Part shown: positions 38,101-47,988 of the stretch, piece after piece
Numbering within the stretch: the stretch's first letter is position 1
Layout: the number at the start of each line of letters is the position of its first letter
Source: Paraphysoderma sedebokerense
Lineage: Eukaryota > Blastocladiomycota > Physodermatomycetes > Physodermatales > Physodermataceae
Length of the DNA: 64,000 nucleotides
Direction of reading: 5' to 3'
NCBI GenBank assembly: GCA_025602915.1
Contig: JAHLJZ010000021.1
Span: 124,001-188,000 of the forward strand
The notes under the pieces: model-generated
What the model was told of the DNA's origin: nothing
Seen by the model: the letters and a program-made list of their open reading frames with translations, nothing else
The model's database searches: none
Position numbers and translations under genes: made by a program

Positions 38101-38259
38101 ATGACATTTCATCTGACATGCTCAGATGAAGGTGATTTATCGCGGATCTTAAAATTGATGGAAACACTGCAATCGAGACAAGGTCTTGAGGGTATAGTAG
38201 AAATATGTGCGGGAGAAGCTAACTTGACTGGAATATGGATAAAAGAAATAGGAAACTAG
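35178..38259 (+). CDS. Half-size ABCA transporter, copy 3 (TMD-NBD)
   Basis: Third paralogue of the group, with the same 11-exon layout. It starts MEFTTWTQQLSALVLFRVKL and has the first helix VIYILRVIASAVIV, a loop with AYHDCFQTTYYPLNRPNQCN, a Lys-rich insert (EQKKKKAH) that the others lack, membrane segments VYLVLTVIASSLLFNMG, LLWWCFNCSITAIVLG and FFLLLLPWIILRQYG, and an NBD with GMNGAGK/STAIKSLTG, CTQHDILYSSM, LSGGNRRKLSLALS, IILLDEPTTGID and SHSMDEIAYLCDR. Two of its donors are GTTCGT (near 35366 and 36233). All ATPase motifs are intact. It is separated from copies 1 and 2 by the receptor-like gene and flanked by a peptide gene on each side. The stop is TAG at 38257-38259. Confidence 0.88.
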
Positions 38260-38625
38260 AGTTGTCTACGACCAGCAGCTAAATATCATTACTATATAGC
38301 ACATTTCTTCTTTGCCAGTGTTCAGAATGTATATATAGATTATCACAGTGTGTTGTAACATAACATAGCGCGACCTCACGCAACAACGCGCTCAGCTCAA
38401 ATCGTTGATAAGAATAAACAACTGTTCATTATGAACAGTTCAATGAAAATGTTCAACCATACATCCGCTGAGAAGACTTAACATGGAATTCAGCTGCAAG
38501 CCTCATACTTGCCATTGCGAATTGGTATCAATAGTAACAGGTTTACTGTTTAATTACATACATATCAGGAGTTTATAAAATTTATGTTGACTAGCTGTGT
38601 TTCCTTTTCCTAGTCCTGAAGCAAT
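38260..38625. other. Convergent intergenic region, no gene seen
   Basis: 366 bp between the stops of half-transporter 3 (+) and peptide gene 3 (-). It includes an inverted repeat, aactgttcat tatgaacagtt, near 38418-38438, which could form a short hairpin. No ORF is convincing. Confidence 0.45.
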
Positions 38626-38829
38626 TCAAGCGACACACCATCGTTCAAAGCAGTAGTCCATACAGATATTGTTATCACCACAATCTTTTAAACATTTCTG
38701 TAAAGCGACATTTCTACAAAGCGAGTTGGCATGGAAACCAGTAGGACGAGGCTGTATTTCTGTTGGCAAAGCGAATCCGCAATGAATCAATATAACAATA
38801 GTTAAAATAATTTGTAAAAGCTTCAACAT
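38626..38829 (-). CDS. Small secreted six-cysteine peptide, copy 3
   Basis: 67-residue precursor, most like copy 1: shared FH.N..C, LQKC and C.ERWC positions. The start is the ATG at 38829 (MLKLLQIILTIVILIHCGF), which aligns with copy 1. In-frame codons further upstream have no ATG. After the signal peptide come LPTEIQPRPT and six cysteines spaced C-x7-C-x3-C-x5-C-x3-C-x4-C, ending RWCVA. It is tail-to-tail with half-transporter 3 and not head-to-head with one. A donor (acaag before gtaagg, near 38971) and acceptor (ggcgccag, near 38831) again suggest a 5' UTR intron of about 141 nt just before the start codon. The function is unknown. Confidence 0.75.
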   Translation of the reverse strand: MLKLLQIILTIVILIHCGFALPTEIQPRPTGFHANSLCRNVALQKCLKDCGDNNICMDYCFERWCVA

Positions 38830-39868
38830 CCTGGCGCCGTGTGTTTTCAAGGCCGTTTTCGACAGTGCTAAATCAGTTAAACTGCTTGTAATTATATCCC
38901 ATTATCAATAAAGTCATCAAATACATATGTAAGCTATCATGGCAAACAAAGGGCAGTGCATGGCTCCTTACCTTGTAAAATTTCGAGGGTTCTGTGGGCA
39001 ATGTAAACTGCCGTCTGTGGTTTTAAATCAACTTTGCAGACGGACCGCTAGCTACCGAAAGTGATTGGCTAAAATTCAAAGTCTGGGCGAGCCCAAGGTG
39101 TCTGCAAATCACAGGGGAACAACCATGTTTGGCTCTATACATACTGAAACACAGAAGTTGTAATACCTCCCATGCCCATTATTCGCCTGACTTCTTCAAC
39201 TGGGGTGAGCAGTTACTGTGATGGGTGAGATTGGTGGCGCAAGAAGAGTGGAAATGGCGAAGGAACGTATCGCGCCAAATTTATGGCGACTCCGACTGCG
39301 CCAATCCTTTTCACTGATCGCACACGCTTTGCTGACCATACTGACAAATGTTGCTGTTCATTATAATAGTTGTACCTTCATAAAGAAGAAGCGTTCTTAA
39401 TAAAAGACGGTGCACCAGTTCATTGATGGTGTGCTCATTGATCCGCTAGGGACCAGCAATTTTTTCTCTTCAGTGTTGCTTCGGCATGGCAGTTATAACT
39501 GTGACAGATAGACTACCGAAGAGAGCCGCGAATATAATTATTTGTCTTTCGTTTTTCACGCATTTAGCAACTGGATCGATAAGATCTTCTTATATCAGTC
39601 GGAATCCTAAACTTACGACTCAAGCCACCGAACGCGCGGAGAATCGACGTTTTTCCGGAGTGGCATTTGACGAGTCGTCAACAAGGAACAAGCCCAGCCA
39701 CCAGCGAAAAGACATGCCCTCCCATGCCTAACATTGTCAATATTAAGCGAGCGTCCGAAGTGGCTGTCAGCCAAGAGCATGTAAATAAAGCCTGGAATCG
39801 GATTTATAAATGACCATTAGCGCAATTCCTTTCTGTTAAGTCTGCTAGTCAGCTCATATTTTCTCACC
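38830..39868. promoter_or_regulatory. Intergenic region upstream of peptide gene 3
   Basis: 1,039 bp between the divergent starts at 38829 (-) and 39869 (+). It contains the proposed 5' UTR intron of peptide gene 3 and one weak small ORF candidate at 39486-39731, described separately. A TATA-like TTATAAAT lies near 39803. Confidence 0.45.
39486..39731 (+). CDS. Weak candidate small ORF, possible secreted protein
   Basis: An ATG-started open frame of 81 codons with one moderately hydrophobic stretch (ANIIICLSFFTHLATGS) near residues 15-31, followed by a basic, Ser/Arg-rich hydrophilic tail. No domain is recognised. It could be a small secreted protein, a 5' leader ORF of the next gene, or chance. 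The lack of a paralogue makes it much weaker than the six-cysteine genes. Confidence 0.2.
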   Translation: MAVITVTDRLPKRAANIIICLSFFTHLATGSIRSSYISRNPKLTTQATERAENRRFSGVAFDESSTRNKPSHQRKDMPSHA

Positions 39869-41214
39869 ATGGCTATATTCAGCAAGAACCAAGTTAAAGA
39901 CACGAGTGACCTTGAAGCGACATCGACGTCAGAAAAGCAACTTCCAGTGGAGGGAGTCAAAAGTATACACCATCAAGTTCTGCAAACTGTGCGTGCGAGG
40001 CGGATTCTCCCCTTCACATCAGTCGTTATCATCATCCATGTGGTTGCCTTCCTCATAACGCACTTTTTAATCATTCCGGCAGCGATGAAAAGTAAATTTG
40101 CAAGCGCCCCTTTCCATTTATACCCAGATTCTCTTAGTATCACATTCAACGCAAATAACTCAATGTCGTTCCACTTCAAGGGCGAAGTGTTCATGGAGAG
40201 ACTTCCTACAACAATTAGTATCGCGGCAGGATCATACTCAATGGTATCGAAGGTTTCTGGAAAACCGATCATCTCAGAAATATATATTCCCGAACTACAG
40301 TTATCAGCAGATAAGCGGAAAGAAATCGAGTTCAGTAGCTACCTTAATGTGGGAGATTTAGAAAGTTTATCCTCTATAATTACGGGAATGTCAAAGGATG
40401 CGTTATCAAGTGAAACAGCAGAATTGGAGGTTTCTACATCCGAATTGAGTATAAAACTATTCGGATTTTGGTTGCCAGCAACAAGAGTCACAAGAACCAT
40501 GAGTATCGCCGGATTGACATCCCAGAAATTCCTGGATGCTTTAGTATATGCAAGACCTTTGTACCGTGAGTTAAACAGTTTCTTGTCTTCGCCATGTTAC
40601 TCTTCGATATCTAATTCATTCTCGCGTTTTAATTGTAACTTAAAGTACCAGAGAAGGAAGATCCTACTCTTATCGAAAGCCCGCGACCGGAACGCAAATT
40701 TACTCCCGCCAAAATCGATAAATTGACTGTAAAGAACGTTCAAAGAACAGGTACCTCTTACAAAGAATTCACTTTTGATACCGAGGTATGAGCATAGTAT
40801 ATAGTTCTCATAGAGTTTAAAAAATCAGAAGATCTATTCGCTAATCGCGATAACGTTATGCTTTCACAGATATCAGGAGTAAATCCTACTCCATTCGTTG
40901 GTCCCCTAGAGGTGGCGTTCAACATGAAAACAAAAAATAACCGACAAGTGAAAGTCCGGTCGCAAAATCTCATACTAACAGAACCATTTCAGAACGCTAC
41001 CGCACGTCCATCTTTCCAGGTGACATTGCCTGAAAATTACGAGGGATTGCATTCATCCATTGATGACGTTATTACAGACATTCTATCAGCCAAGAGCGTT
41101 CTTATACCCACACATATCACAGGTCCAATTGAAGTTTACACAGAGAATAAGAAGATTGAATGGGTCAGTCAAGCCACAGGAGGACTGGTTGTTCCGGTAA
41201 AAATAAGCCTGTAG
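39869..41214 (+). CDS. Single-pass membrane protein with repeated LEA2/DUF3712-like beta regions
   Basis: Membrane protein of unknown function, about 400 residues. The cytosolic N-terminus of about 50 residues is charged and is followed by one membrane helix (FTSVVIIIHVVAFLITHFLI). The remainder is lumenal or extracellular. Two stretches with alternating hydrophobic pattern, around FHLYPDSLSITFNANNSMSF and GPLEVAFNMKTKNNRQVKV, resemble tandem Tag1/DUF3712 or LEA2-type beta domains of fungal vacuolar and plasma membrane proteins; this is only a suggestion. There are three exons: 39869 to about 40564, about 40647-40785, and about 40870-41214. The joins keep the frame (YLPEKEDPT and DTEISGVNP). 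The start has a good context (cacc before ATG). Confidence 0.6.
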
Positions 41215-41432
41215 ATGATAATCATAAAATGTCCTGTATAATACATGGTATTCTGATGTTATAGCATCATTCGCTTAATGTGAAAAGTAATAAATTTCGA
41301 CCTGGAGTCGATGCGTGCTGAATCCCCGTGCGCGTTGCTATGCCATCCAAAACAATACCTGCCTTCCAAAGCCACTGCATCCTGAAGTATACACGATAGT
41401 TGATTCGATATTCGATATCATAAACAGAAGCT

Positions 41433-43948
41433 ATGACGGAATCATCTCTTGCGACTAGTGTAACCACCAAAAAAATTATTGTCGGCTCCGTCATAGCCGC
41501 TTCTGCTATTGGCCTCGCATATTTCTTAATAGCTTCTCGATCAACAAAGACGAGCAAGAAATCTTCAAAATCTAGGAAGGCAAAGAAACAAGAGAAGAAG
41601 ACAGAAGAGGTTGAATCAAACGACGAAAAACCTAAAGGAGAGACTGCAAAGCCGGTGCCAGAGGCTTCATCATCTAACGTAGACGAAAGTGCGCAATCTA
41701 CGCCGAAAGAGAAGGAGCCAGAAATCGAATCCAAGACTGCGAAGAACGAGGAAATCGATTTGAAATCTGTAACAGCAAAAGTGGCAGAAACGAAAGGTTG
41801 GAGAGATTTTTCGCCTACACAATTTATCAGAGACTTCTTGCTTAACCGAAAAAGTTTCCCCAGAATCATCACCTGCCGATTCTAAAAAGAAATCAAAGAA
41901 AGAAAAGAAGATGTCACCGGCTGTAAGTTGTCATCCGCATGTTGACCATTTCCTCTGTGGTTTTCTGATCGATGTTTTGCTAAATTATCATGGCTCTTTG
42001 CAGAAAAAGCTGGAAGAAGCTACTCAACTGAAGAACAAAGGAAATGACCTCTACAAGAAAGGAGAATACGAGGGTGCCATTGAATACTACACACAGGCCA
42101 TAGATTTGAGCCCTGAGACCAGTGTATTTTGGAGCAACCGTGCAGCTTGTTGGGCGCTTCTGGTATGTTTTGAATTCTATGTTTTCGCCACTCGCATTCC
42201 GGCGTCTAAATTTACAGAGATTTAATAATGCAGCATAACTATGAGAAAGTTATCGAAGACTGCAATGAAGGTTTTTATCATGTGTAATAGTTTAATTCTG
42301 TTAAATTGTTCACTGACGATATCGTCAGCTCTTAAAATTGATCCCGCCTATGTCAAAGCTCTTCATCGTCGAGCACTCGCGTACGAGCAATTGGGAAAGT
42401 TGAAAGATGCCCTTAAAGGTATATAGATTCTAGATGAAATCATGCGGTTTGGGAAACGATTTCAAGCGTCATTCTTACATTCTTTATGACAGATTATACC
42501 ACCATCTGTGTCATTGAAGGCTTCAAGAATCAAATGGCAATTCAAGCCTCCGAAAGATTATTGAAACAAGTAGCGGAAAGTGAAGCCAAAGAGATGAGTC
42601 AGGTAAGATATACTTGTGAACCATTCTGAGATTTCACTCAATTCACTCTTTCCGTAAATTAGTCAAAAACTCCATCTCTCCCCTCTCCCACTTTCGTTTG
42701 TGCATATCTTGATGCTTTCCGGAAATCACTCTCCACGACCGCAGAGCCGACCACTAATACCGCGAGCCCACTTTTCCACCTTCAATCCGCTATTAAATCT
42801 CTGAAGGAACATAAATTTGATTCGGCCCTAGATCATTGCAACACTGCCATCGAACTTGTGTCGTTTTCAGACTCAGAATCTATGGCTGAACAAGATCTCG
42901 CAACCTTGTATAACATGCACGGCACATTCCTATTCCTGAAGGGACAAATAGATGAAGCTTTAGAGGCGTTTGATAAGAGTTTAGAGATCGATAGTAAAAA
43001 TGTGAACACGCTGGTGAAGAAGAGTAATGTGTTTATGGAAAAGGGTGACACTCAAGCTACCATGGAAGTGTTTGAAAAAGCAATTGAGGTCGACTCGAAT
43101 GATCCAGATATCTACTATCATCGGTTTGTACATACGTCATCAATAGTTGGGTTTATTTGCATTATACTTACCTTGTCTTGCTCATCTCTACAGTGGACAA
43201 GTAAAATTCCTGATGGGTGACTTTCCTGGGGCCGTCATAGATTATCAGCGAAGCATCGACTTGGACAAAAATTTTGTCTTCGCATACATTCAGGTAATAT
43301 GAGCAGTTTCACAAGTTATCGTGAAAGTTTATTAGCTGACCTATAAACTCGTCTTACAGCTCGGTGTAGCGCAATATAAATTAGGAAGTATTCAAACCGC
43401 ATTGTCAACCCTCAAACAAGCAACCAAAAAATTCCCAAAATCATTCGATCTTTACAACTACTACGGGGAGCTTTTACTCGACCAGCAGCGATTCAATGAA
43501 GCGCTTGACAACTTTGAAAAATCAATTTCTCTCTCTCCAAATTCCCCGCTTCCCTATATTAACAAAGCGTTGTTGATGTTCCAGTTCAAAGGTGACATGG
43601 CTGGCGCGGAATCTTTGATGAAGAAGGCAGTTGAAGTGGATAGTAAATGCGACGTTGCATATGTTCAGTTGGCTAATTTCTTGCTACAACAAGGCAAAGT
43701 GGATGAAAGCACGAATTATTTCGACAAAGCCATTGATTTGGCCAGAACTGAAGCCGAATTGGTAAATGCTATAACAGCAAAAGAGGTTTGTTGATATGGA
43801 TATTTTCTTTCTAGCTTGCCGTCGGATCACTGTGATTAACCTATTCTTTCGGGGGGATTTCTTCAATGTGTAGTCTGCAATGGCACAATATCATGTTACC
43901 ACCGTCCTTCCGGCTCACATCATCGCTCAGTCATTATCAGGTGCATAA
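41433..43948 (+). CDS. TOM70: Tom70 mitochondrial import receptor
   Basis: Outer mitochondrial membrane receptor that takes hydrophobic precursors from Hsp70/Hsp90 and hands them to the TOM pore. An N-terminal anchor (IIVGSVIAASAIGLAYFLI) is followed by a Lys/Glu/Ser-rich cytosolic linker of about 100 residues. The TPR array begins AEQLKNKGNDLYK-like with TQLKNKGNDLYKKGEYEGAI, YYTQAIDLSPETSVFWSNRA and ALKIDPAYVKALHRRA (the chaperone clamp). Later repeats include FDSALDHCNTAIEL, ALEAFDKSLEIDSKN and FDLYNYYGELLLDQQRFNEA. About nine exons are seen. The TPR order and N-terminal anchor are characteristic of Tom70 rather than of other TPR proteins. The last exon ends SLSGA and TAA at 43946-43948. 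Confidence 0.9.
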
Positions 43949-44086
43949 ACTTATGGTGAATCAATAATGGGCTATCGTTATAGTACTGTGACTAAATAAT
44001 AATCACTTTCTCAATGTATTCATAGTGTCATGTATGGGTTAATGAGATTTAATATTGAAAATGTGTTTAGCGCCCAATTTCCAGAG

Positions 44087-45054
44087 TTAAGGGTTTACAC
44101 TTCTTATTTCCCATTTACCTGTTTCAGAACTTTCGTAGATATCTCTACTTTGCGGAAAACCCGTTAATTTCAAATGGTCCACTTTATGGACCTTGAAAAG
44201 TAACACCACGAAATTTGGTAGCGCTTGTCCTAACTCTCCTACCAGTTCCACACAACTCTCAGTCTGCATGTTGGTTATTGTGTCTGTATTTTTCAGATCA
44301 ATCCGATTAACCCACTTGCTTTCGTCCGTTTCTTTCTCTTGGCCGGGGCTCGGCCAGGCGAAGTTAGCACGTGCATAAGGTGAGATAGACTGCCATAAAC
44401 GAAGTCGCTCTAATTCTCTAAGAGAAGGGGTATCATAATACGGCGGTATTGGGAGGGAAGCCAATCGCGAATGCGAGAACGAAGGAGGAAGAAGAAGATA
44501 AATGGACCCTGAGAGTCGGAATTGTTCCCTTGTAACTGGAAAATACCTAAGTAATAATTGAATATCCTATCACACAATTTGAGGACCAATCTCCATGAAA
44601 GAACTTACCAGCATATTTCACCCTGTGCTGCTCCATCTGCTCTGGGAAGCTGCTTAATGCCAAGCTGTTGCTTGATTTTCGCAATACTCGACCAACCAAT
44701 AATCTCCTCGATTTTTGATGACCTGGTATCGGTGATAAACTGCAGCAGTTCGGTTTCTACCACATTTGTACTGTTGGCTTGATTCAGGTTTTCCGCTTGA
44801 TCTGATCCTGAAGAACTTTGAAGTTTGCTGAACCCCCGAAACACAATTGTCCTATTTCGCGGTGAAAAAGTCGCAGGATCTATAGTCGATAGTTGAACGT
44901 AACCTATAGCAATATTTCAAAAAGTCAGCTTATTTAGAAACATTGTCACTATTATCATAAGAATTGACATGCGATCTTTACTTGAACTACGTTCTCGCGC
45001 TATATTTTCACTGAACGAGCGTTGAAGAATCGTTTTCCAAGGGGGTATACTCAT
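44087..45054 (-). CDS. PNPOx-like FMN-binding split-barrel protein (Alr4036 family)
   Basis: Likely FMN-dependent oxidoreductase of the pyridoxamine-5'-phosphate-oxidase-like split-barrel fold. Family landmarks are in order: MSIPPWKTILQRS at the N-terminus; YVQLSTIDPATFSPRNRTIVFRG after one intron; ITDTRSSKIEEI; EICW then, across an intron near 44531-44607, YFPVTREQFRLSG; and a C-terminal part with LRLWQSISPYARANFAWPSP. TREQFRLSG and the arginines near TIVFRG are the FMN/substrate-binding positions in the family. There are three exons. The start codon lies 227 bp from that of the CCHC gene, head-to-head. The substrate is unknown, so no gene symbol is given. Confidence 0.85.
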
Positions 45055-45281
45055 CTGTAACAGAGAAGTCTTACAGAATATATAATTTTCGATGGAGGCT
45101 TAACATTGTTAGGGGGTGAGTCATCATCATTACTCTATTAGCGGAATCGACAACACGGAAACAACGGTTGCTACGGCACGTAAACAAGGATTCAACCTTC
45201 AGTCGGTACCTTTCCCAACTTCATATTCATTAACATCGTATTCAGAATCATCACGCAGACTTGGGGTTAAAAACAATAACA

Positions 45282-47804
45282 ATGAATCAATCCGGTGACA
45301 TTGTTAGCTCTTTAAAATCGGTTGACACACCCATCGATGTTCTCAAAGTTGATAGGGATGTTGTACTCAAAGATATAAAAACCGTTCGTCCATGCCATAG
45401 CACGAATGCAGTAAATTATTGTCGAGAATGGGCTACCATCGTCCAGAAAGCAGTATATGGAACGACGAAATCGAATACAGATACCTCAAAAACCGATGAT
45501 CGATCGAGAACTAAAATTGCAGCGTTGGAATTGATAAAGGAGCTGCAAAATTTATTATTAACGTCTATGGATAACTCGCAGAATATTGCGGCACACGCTG
45601 AAATCATCGATGAAATTGTTGGAAGAGTGCAGGAATGGATAGGTAATGACAGTAGAATGATTAAGGCTGGTCAAGTGGAGCCGTTAACGTTTGATCCGAC
45701 TGTCACACCGACATTGGTTTATGGGGCCAGTCCGAAAGATGATCTTCTGCATCATGCGGTCCTCGAGAGGTCGTCATTCCAAATTCCAGCGTCATCTTTT
45801 GATCTACTGCAGAACCATTCACTCGAAGTCAGGTTTTCCATGGATCGCGACGAAGATGAATATCGGACACCTCCTGAAGTGGAGATAGAAAGAGATATAC
45901 TGAATGCTGATATTGAAAAGGGTATGAAAAAGTTCAAATCTGAGTACGAGTCTGTTATGAAATCAGTTTGGAACACTCTACAGTCGTTCCTGGATCATGT
46001 CGGTCAGTTAGCAGAGCGCCGGAAGCAACTCCTTCAAGTTGGCGCGAAGAATACAAATGAACAGTTTGAAGAGCAGCATGCGATAGAATTGGCCAAATTT
46101 GAAGAGTATTGGTCTACGGTGGCATCCACAGTCAAGAAGAGTGGTGGCAAAAAAGGAAAGACAGATCCATCCTCGATTAATGATCAGGTGTCAGCTCTGG
46201 ATGATGCATTCAAGACATTTTGGGAGAACTTTAGAAAAGTCAACACTAAATTTTTAAATGACGTATTCTTGGGTATCTGCGATCGTGTTCAAAACGATCT
46301 CGTCGTAGAACTTGTCGAAACATTCAATGTTGATTTACGACAACTTCTCACCCGGATGAAATCTTCAGATGGTAACCTCCAAGGCCAATTATATTCAGAC
46401 CCTATCTCAATTTGCACCAAAATATTAGACGACTTTCCTCAATTACAGACTCTTTTTAACTCATCAGTTTCGTCATTCCAGGGTATCATTTCTTCCAAAC
46501 ACAAGGAGATTTTAGAGGAGGCCAAACAAATCGAAGAAGAGTGGACTCGAACCTTCGCCAACGGAAATGCGGGCTCTCAAGCCATGACAGGTAGACTAGA
46601 AAAGGCTCTGAACCGAGATTTTCGTAAGCGTATAAAACGGACGGAAGCATCGGCTGCGTCTTATCGATCCACTATCGTGAACGAGATAGATAACTTGTTT
46701 CCTGTTCCATTATTTGCTACCGTGATTATAAAAGTGACCACCTGCTTCTTACTTGAAGGAGAAATTGCTGAAGCCTTCAGTTTGGCTCAATTGGTTAAAA
46801 CGTACGAAGAAGAGTTTGAAATGTTAACAAGTCGCAAAGAAATGTTAATCGACGAGTACGCAGAAGGAGTTGTTTATGGCGAGTTGGTTTTAAATGGAAT
46901 CCTAGGAATGCGGTTTTTAGAGGAAGCTAGAAGGATAACGGCTGAACACGCGCTGCTGAAAAAGGAAGCGAAATTGTTTGCATCGGAACCTTCGACGAAA
47001 AGTGCAAAGAAGAAGAAAAAGAAGAAGAAAGCGAATGATCAATCTTCAACTCAAATAGACCTCAACTCCACCGATCCTTCTTCTCCCGCTGAATCGCCAC
47101 GTCCAGGAAGTCCACAATCGGTTAAACCTTCCGAACCGTCCTCACCGAAACCAAATCAACAACCAAATCGTCCGTCCCAGGCCACAGACACTCTCAAGCC
47201 GCCGAATCTACCTATACCCGCCGACATCTCCTCTCCCTCTGCCGAACCTCATACAACCGTATCCCCAAATAATCCCCCGTTACCGAATGCTTCATCTCTC
47301 CCCACTCCACCCTATCCCGCCACCAACGAACGAGTATCAACTTTATCTAAACTAACGCACGTTCAACTATTTGATTTGATTCAGAAACTCGAAACAGAAA
47401 ATCATACACTCCGTGCTACATGTATCCACGCTCAACAGACCATTGGTCGATATTCTCAGCTTTTACAGGGCATTCAGCTCAAAGAAACACAATGGTTCAC
47501 CCGCGAAAAAGAATTATTAACCATGATTGAAAGCCTTAAATTGAAAATAACAGACCTCGAAAAAGAAAAGTCGGGCTCCAAATCCGGTTCCGGTTTGGGG
47601 ATAGGGTCAAGTGAAGCTAAATCTAGGTCGTTTAAAAGTAACCAACATAGAAATAGAATCAATGAAACTGAAAATAGTGGGAATAGTCGTGTAAGATGTG
47701 GTAATTGTGGAGCAAAGGGGCATGTGAGTAAGGATTGTTCAGAGAGTTGTAGATATTGTGGTGAAAGCGGGCATTTAAGTGAAGAGTGCGCGCAGCGACG
47801 GTAA
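45282..47804 (+). CDS. Intronless coiled-coil protein with two C-terminal CCHC zinc knuckles
   Basis: Protein of 840 residues, family not recognised. Parts in order: an alpha-helical N-terminal half of about 560 residues with many Glu/Lys heptads (EKGMKKFKSEYESV, EEQHAIELAKFEEYW); a Lys run (KSAKKKKKKKK) that may be a nuclear signal; a disordered Ser/Pro region of about 100 residues; a short coiled coil (LFDLIQKLETENHTLRA); and two zinc knuckles, CGNCGAKGHVSKDC and CRYCGESGHLSEEC. Zinc knuckles suggest binding of single-stranded nucleic acid. The ATG at 45282 has a good context; the open frame upstream lacks an ATG. It is a single exon of 2.5 kb in a neighbourhood where most genes have many introns. 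It could be a retrocopy or derive from a gag-like gene, but neither is shown. Confidence 0.8.
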   Translation: MNQSGDIVSSLKSVDTPIDVLKVDRDVVLKDIKTVRPCHSTNAVNYCREWATIVQKAVYGTTKSNTDTSKTDDRSRTKIAALELIKELQNLLLTSMDNSQNIAAHAEIIDEIVGRVQEWIGNDSRMIKAGQVEPLTFDPTVTPTLVYGASPKDDLLHHAVLERSSFQIPASSFDLLQNHSLEVRFSMDRDEDEYRTPPEVEIERDILNADIEKGMKKFKSEYESVMKSVWNTLQSFLDHVGQLAERRKQLLQVGAKNTNEQFEEQHAIELAKFEEYWSTVASTVKKSGGKKGKTDPSSINDQVSALDDAFKTFWENFRKVNTKFLNDVFLGICDRVQNDLVVELVETFNVDLRQLLTRMKSSDGNLQGQLYSDPISICTKILDDFPQLQTLFNSSVSSFQGIISSKHKEILEEAKQIEEEWTRTFANGNAGSQAMTGRLEKALNRDFRKRIKRTEASAASYRSTIVNEIDNLFPVPLFATVIIKVTTCFLLEGEIAEAFSLAQLVKTYEEEFEMLTSRKEMLIDEYAEGVVYGELVLNGILGMRFLEEARRITAEHALLKKEAKLFASEPSTKSAKKKKKKKKANDQSSTQIDLNSTDPSSPAESPRPGSPQSVKPSEPSSPKPNQQPNRPSQATDTLKPPNLPIPADISSPSAEPHTTVSPNNPPLPNASSLPTPPYPATNERVSTLSKLTHVQLFDLIQKLETENHTLRATCIHAQQTIGRYSQLLQGIQLKETQWFTREKELLTMIESLKLKITDLEKEKSGSKSGSGLGIGSSEAKSRSFKSNQHRNRINETENSGNSRVRCGNCGAKGHVSKDCSESCRYCGESGHLSEECAQRR

Positions 47805-47988
47805 TGCGAGAAAGTAGGGAAGACAGTTATTGTTGTATGTAATCCATGTAGGCCAGTGATACCATTTGAGAAGTGAAATTTATAGACTAATAAAATTACT
47901 GTCGCGAGCGATGGCTACGAATATGTAACATGTTCGTTTTACAGCACTCCGGTATATACAATACTCCATCAACTTGATTGATAAAAAT

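Noticed and set aside
20233-38829. Bacteriocin-like model in which the ABC pumps export the peptides
   Set aside because: The peptides have ordinary Sec-type signal peptides and the pumps are of ABCA (lipid) type without a peptidase domain, so direct export by the pump is not supported. The linkage itself is kept as a finding.
20233-38829. Peptides as twin CX3C (small TIM/CHCH-like) proteins
   Set aside because: The two C-x3-C pairs are only 4-5 residues apart, too short for the helical hairpin of those families, and the signal peptides point to secretion.
39218-39400. Plus-strand open frame of 60 codons near peptide gene 3
   Set aside because: No domain, no paralogue, and basic low-information sequence; most likely chance.
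45282-47804. CCHC gene as part of an LTR-type element
   Set aside because: No long terminal repeats, protease, polymerase or integrase sequence was seen around it, and the helical N-terminus does not look like a known capsid. It is annotated as a host gene.
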